The translations under genes and the position numbers were made by a program. The notes beneath the pieces were generated by a model. The model ran no database searches. It saw nothing but the letters and a program-made list of their open reading frames with translations, and was not told the origin of the DNA. A DNA stretch of 64,000 bases, from assembly GCF_040436345.1 (NCBI RefSeq), contig NC_133227.1:27420171-27484170 (forward strand), written 5' to 3'. This document shows positions 1 through 11,054 of this stretch, piece by piece. Source of the DNA: Pagrus major (Eukaryota > Chordata > Actinopteri > Spariformes > Sparidae). The stretch's first letter is position 1. Every line of letters begins with the position of its first letter.

Positions 1-212
1 GCTTTTCATTTAGTCACCCGTCGCTATAACTTCCAGGGAAGCATCAGATGATACGTCAGATAATAATGAAGGAACCTGACGCCACTTGTGTAAAACTTTA
101 AAACATTATCCCGGCCATGAACATATCTGCCGGAGAAAACAAAAACAAGGAGGTTGTGTTTTGATAACTCAAATTAACCCTCATATTAACTGATATAACT
201 CACGTCCTACAG

Positions 213-859
213 GTTTCGGTCCTCTACCGAGCTGTCCCGTCTACACAGCCACCAAGCACGGAGTGGTCGGCTTCACTCGAGCCATGGCGGTAAGAAAGGT
301 TTCCTTACGATGAAGTACAAGAAGATCAAGCAAACATCTGTGTAGAAGAATGTGCAGCGGAAAAATAGAAACAAGGTGTTAAAGGAGACATTTCCTTCAG
401 TTTGCTATGTATAGTAGGTTCTTGTGCATGTAAAATATTTAAATTATGAACCTGGAACCCTCTGAGCAGCTGAAGCTTGACGGTACGTCTTCTTAATATT
501 TTACCAGGCTAACTCGACCCTCTCTGGCTACGGCATACGAGTGAACGCCCTTTGTCCGGGTTTTGTCAAAACTGATCTCTTCACTGAAATTCCAGCTCGA
601 CTGGCACGACACTCCCACCTGGTTGATGCAACCCAACAACTGTTAGACAAGCTGGGGACGATAACGTGAGTCTTTGCCTCACAAACACAAACAAAGTACA
701 TGTATAGTCATTGGAGTCACTTCCCCCCTTTTTGTTTCCAGTGTGTCTGAGGTAGCAGAGAACATCCTCGAGCTGGTGACAGACGAGACGAAGAACGGAG
801 AGGCCCTCCTGGTGATGCCGACTGGAAAAAAATACATGACTTTCCCTTCATTGAGTTAA
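213..859 (+). CDS. hpgd: 15-hydroxyprostaglandin dehydrogenase-like SDR, last three exons (5' partial)
   Basis: Three exons are visible: 213-289, 508-665 and 742-859, each bounded by AG acceptors and GT donors (gtaag at 290, gtgag at 666), with the stop at 857-859. Joined, they give about 117 residues, the C-terminal part of a family of about 266. The first exon carries the catalytic YTATK (Tyr at 242-244, Lys at 254-256) followed by HGVVGFTRAMA. The second has GIRVNALCPGFVKTD, the classical SDR strand and PG motif after the active site. The third encodes an amphipathic helix and an NGEALLVMPTGKKY tail. HPGD oxidises the 15-hydroxyl of prostaglandins with NAD+ in the cytosol. The assignment to HPGD rather than another SDR rests on YxxxKHGxVGFTR and the NALCPGFV context, from family knowledge. 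The N-terminal Rossmann half lies before the window. The tail after the last exon motif is shorter than in mammalian HPGD. Confidence 0.82.
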
Positions 860-2390
860 TCGATCTGTGTACAACAGACAGGGAGCTTCAACTAAAACAT
901 CTTCCTGAGTAGCCAGTACAGTGTGTGGAAGGTCTAAGCTGTCGGCTTTCTGCACTCTCCACTTATGTTCATTTACTTTGCTAGTGGTTTGCTTTAGTAG
1001 TTTAACTATCGCTAAATTATATCAATCGCTTCTGCCAGAATTAATGTTGGCAATGTACGTTGTGGGAAACCAAAGGTATGTTGAAACTTCTTCAGTTTTC
1101 GATGTTATGTTGTGTTACGCTGTGCTTATGGTCGGGTTTCGGTTAACGCCTCGTTTCCTTTCTATAAGTTCTGTTTTATGTACAGAATTAGACACATAGG
1201 GCCTATTTAAATGATGTATGGCGCCTGGTCTACGGTGCATAGCACTCGTACGTTAAGGGTGTGTCCAGCTGTCCAACAGCAAAGTCAAGGTTGTAGTTAG
1301 GCTCTGAATTAGTCATGGGTGTGTTTTGGGTGTAACATCAATTAAACCGATCGGAGCGTCATTCCCTGTAAGAGCCAGGTGCGCCAGGACCTGGAGCGTT
1401 GATATTACACGGCGGCACTTGATGGTCCTCGGCCCGCTGGACCCTCTGCCCCGCCATTATCCGTCCCACTGCATATGAAAAATACACTGATATTCAACTG
1501 AGGAGCGCTGCTGTGCGTCAGTTCAGTCAGTATTCATGTGAATTAATGTTGTGCTTTCTTCTACACAACAAAAGGACACACAAAGTCCAAAATCATGCAG
1601 TCAAACAGTTTGGCGAAGCTTAAAGTTTCCTCTGTCAAGTTTCTGACGACAGCTATTAGTGTTTTGCATACACCATTACTGCATACGTGGAAATGTTAAC
1701 ACACCCGGGGGCGCACAGTACTTTTGCTATATACACAACAACGTGGGCGCTGGGCTTGAAAATGACAACTGTGTCGGCCTGAAATTAAACTTAACGTATC
1801 CATGGTTTGCAGAAGTGTACCATGTCAACATTTAACAGACTGAATCAAAGCCTGTCTGAGCTGAATTAAAACATGAAATATTCCTGTCACCTGAATCAAA
1901 ATCCAGTAAATCCTGAATGTAGTTTTGTATAATAATCATTGGGATGTCACTATGTAATAGTAACACTTTTCCCCAAAAAACATTCATATGATTGTGAATC
2001 AGTAGTAATAATAAAGTGTTTGTTGGGTTAAAAAATGATTTGTTGTTTATCTCTGTGTAAGAACTCTCTCGGCTATTCTATCAAACAATTTATCACAAAA
2101 CGAAAGCAATAAATGAATGTACTGCAATAATAGTCAGCTCTAGCTGAAGCACCTTGGGCGTTGTACTGATCATTGTGAACAAAGCGGTTGTCGCATTTCA
2201 GGTTTTGTAGTCGTTCCTTGTTTGTACAGTGGTGATCATCCCCGCCTGTCACGGTCGATTATAATCGATACATCTGAATAATATTCACGCAGTATACAAA
2301 GTACATTTATGCTTTCTGGCATAAAGCACTGGCTGTCAGACGACAGGACATTTCCGGTTTTAGTATGCACTTGAACGCCACATGCATACA
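860..2390. other. Intergenic / probable 3' UTR of the dehydrogenase
   Basis: No coding sequence is supported here. Two AATAAA hexamers (2010-2015 and 2108-2113) could serve as distant polyadenylation signals for the upstream gene, but 1.1 kb is a long 3' UTR and nothing else confirms it. The 92-codon open frame at 921-1199 has no recognisable protein features. Confidence 0.4.
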
Positions 2391-2463
2391 GTTTCCGTAG
2401 TGTAGTGGTTATCACGTTCGCCTAACACGCGAAAGGTCCCCGGTTCGAGACCGGGCGGAAACA
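2391..2463 (+). tRNA. tRNA-Val (anticodon AAC), copy 1
   Basis: A 73-nt gene folds as a complete cloverleaf. The acceptor arm GTTTCCG pairs with CGGAAAC, discriminator base A at 2463. The anticodon stem TTCGC/GCGAA encloses loop CTAACAC with anticodon AAC. The T arm is CCCCGGTTCGAGACCGGG. The internal A box (GTGTAGTGGTTA) and B box (GGTTCGAGACC) for RNA polymerase III are intact. A TTTT terminator lies at 2471-2474. There is no intron. It is identical to the second copy at 3529. Confidence 0.97.
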
Positions 2464-2556
2464 ATCTTTATTTTCCCAAACACGGCAGAGTAATACTCAT
2501 ACAGCGTCTACACATAGCTACAGACCGAGTAAACTGCTTTTTACTGGAATTATTTA

Positions 2557-2632
2557 AAAGCGGAATTTCCGATGCGTACCTGAAAGCGCCCCTCACCTGT
2601 GTGTGGAGGCGCTGCAGCCTCTCAAACTTCAC
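2557..2632 (+). repeat. Short coding-like fragment, copy 1 of 3
   Basis: A stretch 94 nt past the first tRNA-Val resembles sequence at 3684-3742 and 11055-11120. The shared core contains ATGCGTACCTGAA and GCTGCAGC. Read in one frame, it gives SGISDAYLKAPLTCVWRRCSL, close to the frames in the other two copies. It has no intact gene around it. It may be a relic exon or a duplicated 5' untranslated segment. Confidence 0.5.
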
Positions 2633-3528
2633 GACCACCGACCTCTTCACCCACCCAGGTGTTTATCCCCGCTCAGGTAACACGTTAGACATGCACCTCT
2701 ACGGACATGAAGAGTAATATTTAATAAAAAGGCACATTAATGTACAAAATGTACGAGTGTACCTGTGTGCAGCCCACCGACTGTATCTGACTGACATCTG
2801 GTGGTGAAGGCTGTGTACTGCATCACATTGCATGAACTTTTAGCTGTTTATGACACAAAGTGACCCACTGAACCCTGATTTTTCTGTTATTTCCCCCATT
2901 TTTAGGAGCTTTAAAGTGGAAAAAGGCACCTAGTATGACAGCATCACATCTACCTGTTATATTGTGTATCTTCTTTTTTAAAAGGATCTCATATTTCAGT
3001 ACTTTAATCTCTGCAGACTTACATATTCATATGCTTTTGTGCAGCGTATATAAAGTGTCAGAGATATTTGTTTTTTGAGAAATGTTGGTGGTTTTTCAAA
3101 AGCATTTGGCTGCTTTGTTTTGTTCAAAAAGAAGCTTGATGATGTTCTCTATAATAGCAGTAACTTCTCTTTGTTAGGAGGAAGATAAAAAGACTATTTA
3201 AATTACATTTAACTGAGCTTTCTGCATGTTTCTGTCACAATGTGTGCAGTGCTGTACCACTAGAAGTTGATATCCAGTATCCATGGAGATTTGTAGTCTA
3301 TTTACTTATTTTTTAAAAGATTTAAATTATATTATTGCTTATTTTACACCGTGTTGCATTCAGGGAAACAGCATAACTTAGGGACTAAATGTTTAATATT
3401 GAATTTTTGATTTTTTTTTTTATTTGAGAACTTCAAATACAAACAATTTATAAAAGTTTAAGAATCCAGTCCCTCGTCATCTACATCTCATTTTTCCAGG
3501 GGGAATAGGAACATGAACGCCCCACAGG
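2633..3528. other. Intergenic between the two tRNA-Val genes
   Basis: AT-rich sequence with no supported gene. The spacing of the two tRNA genes (about 1,138 bp) and the matching flank TGAACGCC just upstream of both suggest that this is the spacer of an old tandem duplication. Confidence 0.4.
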
Positions 3529-3601
3529 GTTTCCGTAGTGTAGTGGTTATCACGTTCGCCTAACACGCGAAAGGTCCCCGGTTCGAGACCGGGCGGAAAC
3601 A
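3529..3601 (+). tRNA. tRNA-Val (anticodon AAC), copy 2
   Basis: This is a second 73-nt tRNA-Val, identical base for base to the copy at 2391 in the mature region, with anticodon AAC and intact A and B boxes. A run of T (about 3609-3618) supplies the Pol III terminator. The flanks differ mostly, except for TGAACGCC upstream and a related fragment about 83 nt downstream. So the two genes have been kept identical or duplicated as a unit. Confidence 0.97.
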
Positions 3602-3683
3602 TTGCTTTCTTTTTTTTTTCTCTTTCAAAATAAAATGAAAAAAAGAAAACTGGTTTCTTGTGAGATCATCCAACCTAATAGAT

Positions 3684-3742
3684 GAAAGCGGAATTCAATG
3701 CGTACCTGAACGCAGCCTTCAGAAGGTGCAGCCTCTCATGAG
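3684..3742 (+). repeat. Short coding-like fragment, copy 2 of 3
   Basis: The sequence GAAAGCGGAATTC followed by ATGCGTACCTGAA repeats the fragment at 2557. One frame reads KAEFNAYLNAAFRRCSLS and then stops at TGA, so it is not a functional exon. It lies 83 nt downstream of the second tRNA-Val, the same relative place as copy 1. Confidence 0.5.
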
Positions 3743-4007
3743 GAGCTGTGGTGTCCGAAATACAATTATTTTGGACTTTTTTTTACTGGATATAAGAAGT
3801 TTTAGACTACTTGAGTTTGGAGATATAAAAAAGCTGAACTATCATTATATTATTATTGTCTTTAAGATGATTAGAGTACGGTTTAGAAGGGTACATTCAT
3901 TTATAATTTAAATTTTTGAGTCGTCGTGTTTTATTCTGAAAGGTCCGTACTGTACAGAGCGGAGGGCGTTTTCATCAAAACAGAAACTTAAAACGACATT
4001 TTCTCTG

Positions 4008-4069
4008 ATTGGACGCTGATACCTGCGAGCACTCGGGCCAATGAGCGAACAGCAGGGGGGCTATATAAA
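4008..4069 (+). promoter_or_regulatory. H2A promoter: two CCAAT boxes and TATA box
   Basis: An inverted CCAAT (ATTGG, 4008-4012), a direct CCAAT (4038-4042) and TATATAA (4063-4069) precede the H2A start by about 65-126 nt, the usual arrangement for replication-dependent histone promoters. Confidence 0.85.
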
Positions 4070-4091
4070 GGTGGAGTCCGCCGATGTTTGA

Positions 4092-4517
<426 letters not shown>

Positions 4518-4547
4518 AGACCTGAACCCGGCTTCAACCAACACAAC

Positions 4548-4563
4548 GGCTCTTTTAAGAGCC
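4548..4563 (+). terminator. H2A histone 3' stem-loop
   Basis: The sequence GGCTCTTTTAAGAGCC forms a 6-bp stem and 4-nt loop 31 nt after the stop. It matches the SLBP binding element. A purine-rich stretch at about 4571-4585 (AAACTAAAGACGA) is in the right place for the U7-binding downstream element. Confidence 0.95.
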
Positions 4564-4599
4564 CCCCACCCGAAACTAAAGACGACATTTCCTTTATAT

Positions 4600-5861
4600 T
4601 AGTGTGAGATGGTGTTTAGTTTAATTGTAACGCAGTGACATTCAACTAAAATCTTAATTAAACGATATATAGTGTCTTACAGATGTGTTTCAAACAACGT
4701 CGGAGGTCCACTCCTTTTTTATTAAACGTTCATCCAGGTGCCTTTTTCTATCACAAGTGAACTTAAATGTGTCCCCGAGGTTACAGACGCCATTATACAT
4801 CGTATTTCCCGGCACTTTTATCCTCTAACGTCCCTAAACATCACACTTTACTCCGCAAACACCCACTTCCTGCTTCACATGAGTGCCACCATCAATTGTG
4901 TCCCCCTCAGCGCTGGAGTAACGCCCCTTCCGGTTTCCCTCACAGCACCTTTTTTTATTCAATAACTAAACAGTTTAGAGGTCTGCTAATTAAAAGGAGT
5001 GCATTTTAAATATGTAGTCTAATTGTTTTTGCTTTCGAGCCAGTTTTTATGAATGTAATATTTTGCTATAATAATAAATGAATCATGTACATTTCATCTG
5101 GGGAGAAGTGAGTAAAGTATTTGTCAGTGACATTTCTGAAAGGTATTTGTAAATCAAGCCAAAAGGCAGTAGTATGGAAACAATCTGTAAAAACATCACA
5201 GTCACAAAAAGATAAAAATAAATTATTTGTCTCACTTTATTCACTACCAAACAAAGTTTTTTCTGAAATAAGGTCAACAGGAAGAGGCCTCCAGCCTTGG
5301 CTCTCTGTTTACTGCCCACTTGGACACTCACACAGTTTTGTTTTGTTTGTTTTTTTGCAATATTCCTGTACATTATTCTGTTGTTTGTAGCATTTATTGC
5401 CAGTTATTACAGATTACAATATTATCTATGCTGAAGTTAAAGTGTAAGTAGGCTACAAAGCAAATCTCTTTGCATGTCTTGCTGGTAGTGTTCATATAAT
5501 TTATATTATTATTTTATTAATAAGAAAATACACTAATACACACTTCTCAGAGTTAGTTATTGGGTTATTTTTGCTTGTCACCTGATTTTTTATTTTGTGT
5601 TTTGTGAATACTTCTGGTCACAAATGCATAAACACACACATGCACCCATATCCCTAACTAATTATGAGTAATGTAGATTTAATGCACTTTTTTCTACAAT
5701 CTATTCTTATCTCTATATATTCTGTAGTTTTGTTTTGTTTGTATTCTGGAAGGAGAATAATAAAACCAGAGGGAACTTCAGTATTTGATATTTTCATTGA
5801 TGTTTTAAACCAGTATTGTTGTGGTTGTTTCGGACATGTTACTCTCATAGTGTCGGTGTGT
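4600..5861. other. Spacer between H2A and H3
   Basis: No gene is supported. A weak match at about 5259-5300 to a dispersed repeat also present at 36.7 and 57.7 kb (TTCTGAAATAAGGTC and GGAAGAGGC) suggests that a transposon remnant sits between the histone genes. Confidence 0.4.
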
Positions 5862-5877
5862 GGCTCTTAAAAGAGCC
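5862..5877 (-). terminator. H3 histone 3' stem-loop
   Basis: On the minus strand the sequence is GGCTCTTTTAAGAGCC, identical to the H2A and H4 elements, 30 nt past the H3 stop. It is the SLBP recognition hairpin. Confidence 0.95.
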
Positions 5878-5907
5878 GTTGTGTTGTTGAACAGGTGCGG
5901 GGTGAGT

Positions 5908-6324
<417 letters not shown>

Positions 6325-6383
6325 TCAGCTGTCTTCTCTGTGTCACAGATCAGGACTCGATGCTGACTGACGGCCAACAGCGG

Positions 6384-6453
6384 CTTTATAAAGACACCGC
6401 TGGAGTGACGTCAGCACAGAGCGACTCCCGCGCTGCAGCTGATCAACTATTGG
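6384..6453 (-). promoter_or_regulatory. H3 promoter: TATA, CRE and CCAAT
   Basis: Reading toward the gene on the minus strand there is a CCAAT box (complement at 6449-6453), a perfect palindromic cAMP-response/ATF element TGACGTCA (6406-6413) and a TATAAAG box inside CTTTATAAAG (6384-6393). The TATA box is about 70 nt before the start codon. Confidence 0.8.
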
Positions 6454-6767
6454 AGGGAAACATTCAAACTAACCAATCAGACACAGCGACTGTTACAAGG
6501 ACCCATCTGACAGGAAATGATTAACTGACACTTTTTTACAAGGAAAGAAAAATCTTAATGTTTTGTACTTAATGCCGAATTTACAAGAAGGCGCCAATTA
6601 TATGAAATGTGCCATAGCAGTTTCACAAAGTTGGTTAAGTTTCTCCTCACGATGCGACAACTCTTAAAATTACTCGATTTGTAAGGGACACTGGGATAAT
6701 GACGTTACTAGTGACTTCACTTTATTACGTGCCCTATATCCATGACTTCTGATACCCGCTTTGTTCA

Positions 6768-6842
6768 GCAGGATAATCTTCACAGATAAACACCACTGGT
6801 GTGATTTTTGAAGCGTAAATTAAATCTCTAGCAGTAAAAAGC
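6768..6842 (+). repeat. Dispersed repeat family A, 5' fragment
   Basis: This segment, containing AATTAAATCTCTAGCAGTAA, matches the start of long copies at 29.94 and 34.25 kb. It is truncated after AAAAAGC, so only about 75 bp remain, lying between H3 and H4. Confidence 0.7.
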
Positions 6843-7566
6843 ACAAGGAGAAGAATGAACTTGCTGTTGCACATTGTTGCCTCAGTGTGTAAAGAACAAA
6901 ATGCAAAGCTCCTTGATATTTATGTGCCACCATCCAGATCTTCAACCCGCATCACCGAGCCAAAATGGGGCGAAAATTAGCGTGCCCACCCCAGTGTGAT
7001 GTTTAAATTTGAAGGACTGTTTTGTACTTTGTTCCTTGCTGGACTGATATTATGTGTAACCTTCGTCCTCACAGTAGTAGGCCATACCATCATGGTGAAT
7101 ATTAGATATCCTACTATGCTGTGCCACCAGGGTGCATGTTGTATTTTTGATGCATCGCACGAACAATGCATTCATAGTGTTTCACTTTTTGTGCAGATGA
7201 CATCCTGCCTCGCCTCCATCCTGCTATCAATAACCTTAGGGTCCAGTTACAAATATGTGAAATCAAGCAAATGACCATCACCTGCCGGTGAGGCACACAA
7301 AAATCAGTTTGATGGTTTACAGTCAATTTGAGGGGGGGTCAAACACACATCTTTATGTTTTTGGTCGTGTCATTGACTTCACTGGTTGAAGTTCACCAAT
7401 GTTGAAGTCAGCAAAGCAGAGACACCACTGTGTTTAGCCACCGGATGCAAATGTTTATTTTGTCCATTCGCTTGTCTAGAATTGAACTTGCCACTGATGT
7501 TTATGTGTATGTGTGACCGTATCCTGAAAGCTGGTTTATAGATACATAACCTCTGAAATTACGGTT

Positions 7567-7753
7567 ACATACCGCCATTCCGACATACCGCCATTCCGAC
7601 ATACCGCAATTCCGACATACCGCAATTCCGACATACCGCAATTCCGACATACCGCAATTCCGACATACCGCCATTCCGACATACCGCCATTCCGACATTG
7701 TACTATTCAGACATACCACTATTCCGACATGCTGATGTCCCGCCATTCCGACA
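7567..7753 (+). repeat. 16-bp tandem repeat (GACATACCGCCATTCC unit)
   Basis: About eight near-perfect 16-bp units followed by degenerate ones. The main variation is C/A in CCGCCATT versus CCGCAATT, with the two forms grouped in blocks. Because 3 x 16 = 48, the minus strand reads open as a 16-residue peptide repeat (GMSEWRYVGMAVCRNC). I regard that reading as a by-product of the repeat, not a gene. Confidence 0.93.
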
Positions 7754-7941
7754 AGGCTAACCCTAACCCGTAACCCTTTTAAAAGATTTGTCGGCATGGC
7801 AACACGTTTAAACAAGAAAAAAATACCACCATTCCGACCTTAGGAGGCAAAAATTGTCGGAACGATGGGATGTTTAATTAAAGGTTTAAGTGTTGCCATT
7901 CCGACAATTAGGGCCTAATGTCGGAATGGCGGTCGCCTCCT
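7740..7941. repeat. Nested inverted repeats built from the 16-bp unit
   Basis: The CCGCCATTCCGACA core recurs downstream in both orientations. At 7895-7930 GCCATTCCGACA and TGTCGGAATGGC face each other across a TTAGGGCCTAA centre, giving 17-bp arms with one bulged base. A wider pair, TTAGGAGGC (7840-7848) and GCCTCCTGA (7935-7943), brackets it. The layout suggests a small hairpin-ended mobile element whose end was amplified into the tandem array. Confidence 0.75.
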
Positions 7942-8079
7942 GAAATTACACCCCCAGAACACTGATTGACGGTGGGCTTTATGTGACCTACATCAACTCC
8001 TCTTGCAAAATGTATCACAACTGTTCAAATGACGACATTCAAAAGGTATTTTCACTTTCAGCTGCTGAACATGTAGGAA

Positions 8080-8153
8080 GGACCGTCGAGTCTGGCCCCG
8101 CCCACCAAACCGAACACGCGTCTTCCTTTACGTCCGCAGACAGGCTGTAAATT
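8080..8153 (+). promoter_or_regulatory. Probable H4 promoter (GC box, weak TATA)
   Basis: Upstream of H4 are GGACCG (8080-8085), a GC box CCCCGCCC (8096-8103) and a poor TATA-like TGTAAATT (8146-8153). There is no canonical TATA or CCAAT box, unlike the three neighbouring histone promoters. Confidence 0.5.
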
Positions 8154-8198
8154 CAGAGTGTCTGCAGCGCGCAGGCAGTTGACTTTGTTGAAGACTAA

Positions 8199-8519
<321 letters not shown>

Positions 8520-8553
8520 ACCTCGTCCTGACCCGCTGATACCGAAACCCAAC

Positions 8554-8569
8554 GGCTCTTTTAAGAGCC
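8554..8569 (+). terminator. H4 histone 3' stem-loop
   Basis: GGCTCTTTTAAGAGCC, a 6-bp stem with TTTA loop, is the SLBP-binding hairpin. It is identical to those of H2A and H3. Confidence 0.95.
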
Positions 8570-8584
8570 ACCCACCCGCTCTGA

Positions 8585-9252
8585 AGAGACGGTTCCTGAG
8601 TTATAATGTTTATCATGTGGTTGAAACACTTATAATCTGTGGTAGTTCATTAATTAAGCATCTTAAAGTAAGCAAAGTGAAAACATCCCTCTACAATCAT
8701 TCAACTTGTTCTGCAGGGAATGTAAAGATGTAACATGTTACTGGTACTGCTGATAGTCACCAGATAATACACCCCTGAAATCACAATGTATTACATTGGT
8801 TAAGGGTGTTTCAGAGTTTCACTTGACATCTAAATTATCTTCTTTGGCCACCAAAAACTATGCAACACATTTATTGCACCCATACCTATTTTATTTCTGG
8901 AACAATAACAGCCCCCCTCAACCAAAGAGAGTAAACTAGTAAATATTGCAAATAGAAAAATAACTTTATATTCCCATTGTGGGAGTATTGGCTACTGTTG
9001 GTCTTCCAAAATGATCAAGATGTTCGGTGAATTATTAAACGAGAATCTGAATGATTAATTTAAACCTAAACCAGAGTCAGTCGTTGTTCTGTTAACTGGG
9101 CCAGTCTCTACTTCATCCCAGAAGTAATTCATAAATTATCTTGAGATTATGTTGAATTGTGACAGTTAAACATTAAAGTAAAATCCACCTGGGTTTGTTA
9201 TAAACACCAGTGTTATAATAAAGGGAACGAGCTCTTGGTAGAAGCAGTGTGT
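8585..9252. other. Spacer between H4 and H2B
   Basis: AT-rich sequence in which I see no gene, strong repeat or regulatory motif beyond the flanking histone 3' elements. Confidence 0.5.
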
Positions 9253-9268
9253 GGCCCTGAAAAGGACC
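9253..9268 (-). terminator. H2B histone 3' stem-loop, divergent form
   Basis: On the minus strand the sequence is GGTCCTTTTCAGGGCC, 25 nt past the H2B stop. The 6-bp stem is kept by compensating changes (C-G for T-A, and a T-G wobble) and the loop is TTTC instead of TTTA. It still fits the animal consensus GGYYYTNYTNARRRCC. Confidence 0.85.
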
Positions 9269-9293
9269 TTTGTGTTGGCGGGTATCAGCGGGT

Positions 9294-9665
9294 CTACTTG
9301 GAGCTGGTGTACTTGGTCACGGCCTTGGTGCCCTCGGACACGGCGTGCTTGGCCAGCTCCCCGGGCAGCAGCAGGCGCACGGCGGTCTGGATCTCCCTGG
9401 AGGTGATGGTGGAGCGCTTGTTGTAGTGGGCCAGGCGGGAGGCCTCGCCGGCGATGCGCTCGAAGATGTCGCTCACGAAGGAGTTCATGATGCCCATCGC
9501 CTTGGAGGAGATGCCGGTGTCGGGGTGCACCTGCTTCAGCACCTTGTACACGTAGATGGCGTAGCTCTCCTTCCTGGTCCTGCGCCTCTTCTTGCCGGAC
9601 TTGCTCACGGCCTTGGAGACGGCCTTCTTGGAGCCTTTCTTCGCTGCTTTGGGTGCATCAGGCAT
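9294..9665 (-). CDS. Histone H2B, replication-dependent
   Basis: An intronless gene of 123 residues. The frame is open further upstream, but the start at 9663-9665 is chosen because [16 protein letters not shown] is the expected H2B tail and the TATA box lies only 54 nt before it. The fold is canonical: [33 protein letters not shown], the [49 protein letters not shown]-terminal half, and the ubiquitin-acceptor lysine in AVTKYTSSK. The tail is a few residues shorter than the usual 124-126 and reads [22 protein letters not shown] has Ser where Asn is common. It pairs with H2A. Confidence 0.98.
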   Translation of the reverse strand: MPDAPKAAKKGSKKAVSKAVSKSGKKRRRTRKESYAIYVYKVLKQVHPDTGISSKAMGIMNSFVSDIFERIAGEASRLAHYNKRSTITSREIQTAVRLLLPGELAKHAVSEGTKAVTKYTSSK

Positions 9666-9718
9666 GATGAGTTTGTTCTGTATGTCACAAAACGAGTACC
9701 TACCCTGCGAGCTGACCG

Positions 9719-9775
9719 CTTTATATTTCCGTGTCTGATGCAAACACAGCTGTGCCCTCGCTCTCACGGGATTGG
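9719..9775 (-). promoter_or_regulatory. H2B promoter: CCAAT, near-octamer, TATA
   Basis: On the minus strand there is a CCAAT box (complement ATTGG at 9771-9775), GTTTGCAT (complement at 9738-9745), which is one base from the H2B octamer ATTTGCAT, and TATAAAG (complement at 9719-9725). Confidence 0.8.
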
Positions 9776-9829
9776 CTGAGTGTTGTGCTCCACACTGCGC
9801 ATGCACGGAAATGAAACCCTCCTGAACTC

Positions 9830-10332
9830 TGACTGTGACACTGTGTGAAAATCACTGTTAGGTTTCAATAAGCTCAGACAGGAAGACCAGTTTGTTAAAA
9901 ATAATAATTAGTACATATAATAAGTAAATATTTACACTTCAAGACAATAAAGGCTACTTTACGATACGCATATTGAATTAGTTTCACAAATGTCATAGAA
10001 ATATGCTGTTTATTTGCGTTAAAAGGGCGCTATGTAGTTTCGTAGAAGAAATTCAAACACTGAATTTTAATATTTACAATAATAATGAGGTAATACGTGA
10101 ATAAACAAGCTGTTCTCAGAGGAAAAAAGTGTCCCCAGAAAACAGTTTGATGCTAAAAGAGTGGCAGGGTCCGCCACATATAAACAAAGTAAAACAATAT
10201 GAAATTGTGTTGTCCTTTAAGGTCTGTTTGTTCATCCAGTTTATTCCATCATGAAAACGTAGAGAGTTTGTTTATTTAGACGTCTCTTCCCCAAAACTTC
10301 ACAGGGCTCCTTTCAGAAAATAGTTGCAGAAG
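9830..10332. other. Spacer upstream of H2B
   Basis: AT-rich, no supported gene and no fifth histone. No H1-like lysine/alanine-rich reading frame is seen. Confidence 0.5.
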
Positions 10333-10495
10333 TTAAAGGTGCTGTTTGTAAGAAAAGTGGATTTTTGAGTTTCATTCCCAACTCGTCAAATAATGAAAAA
10401 ATGACACTCTGTCCTACGATCCCAAGGCATCAGTTTTTGACGAGTTGGCAATGAGACTCATAAAAATCAACTGCTCTTACAAACAGCACCTTTAA
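10333..10495. mobile_element. Short foldback MITE with TTAA target duplication
   Basis: Terminal inverted repeats of about 17 bp (AGGTGCTGTTTGTAAGA and its complement) are flanked by TTAA at 10333-10336 and 10492-10495. Inner arms AACTCGTCAAA (10380-10390) and TTTGACGAGTT (10436-10446) also pair, so nearly the whole 163 bp can fold into one imperfect hairpin. It has no coding capacity. TTAA duplication is typical of piggyBac-type transposition, so a non-autonomous relative is likely. Confidence 0.8.
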
Positions 10496-11054
10496 AAGTC
10501 TGTCCTGATATAACAACACATCAACCACGGATACAACCAGGTGTAGTTTCACCATATCCTGGATGTAGAATAGGCCCAAGCCATTTGCAGCACAGTAGGC
10601 AGATACAGTGTCCTAACCACTAACATTGCCCCTGTAGACACACATAAAGCAGCCTGTCAGCTGTTCTGTGGTCAGAGAGGTTTTCAAAATTTCCAAATGA
10701 AAGCAAACATGTTCAAAAGCAAAATTAAACCAATTTGTTTACAATTAGGAATGTGAAATATGTACGAATTTTTCGTCCTGTATTTGGAAATAAGATTATC
10801 TGCTACTTATCGATGTATCAGTGAAATGATAAATAGAGCCAATATTATGAAGTCAAATTGCTTTAACTGACTGAAAAAGCATTTATAATCTCCGATACAG
10901 TAAATAGATGTTTGCACCTTGAAACACAGAGAAGAAGAAGAAGAATATGGATTATGTAACTCAAGATTGCCTCAAAAGAAATCAATGCAAAAGCGCTTAA
11001 TAAGCTTCATGTGTCATTTACACTGCTCATTGCTGGTGGACTTTAACGCTGGGG

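Noticed and set aside
7756-7780. Interstitial telomere repeat (CTAACCCTAACCC)
   Set aside because: Only about three imperfect units; too short to mean a fusion point.
7501-7815. A 104-residue repetitive protein on the minus strand
   Set aside because: The open frame is a consequence of a 16-bp tandem repeat lacking stops; no start context or flanking gene structure.
9666-9806. A 47-residue N-terminal extension of H2B
   Set aside because: It runs through the TATA box and near-octamer; the internal Met starts the expected H2B tail.
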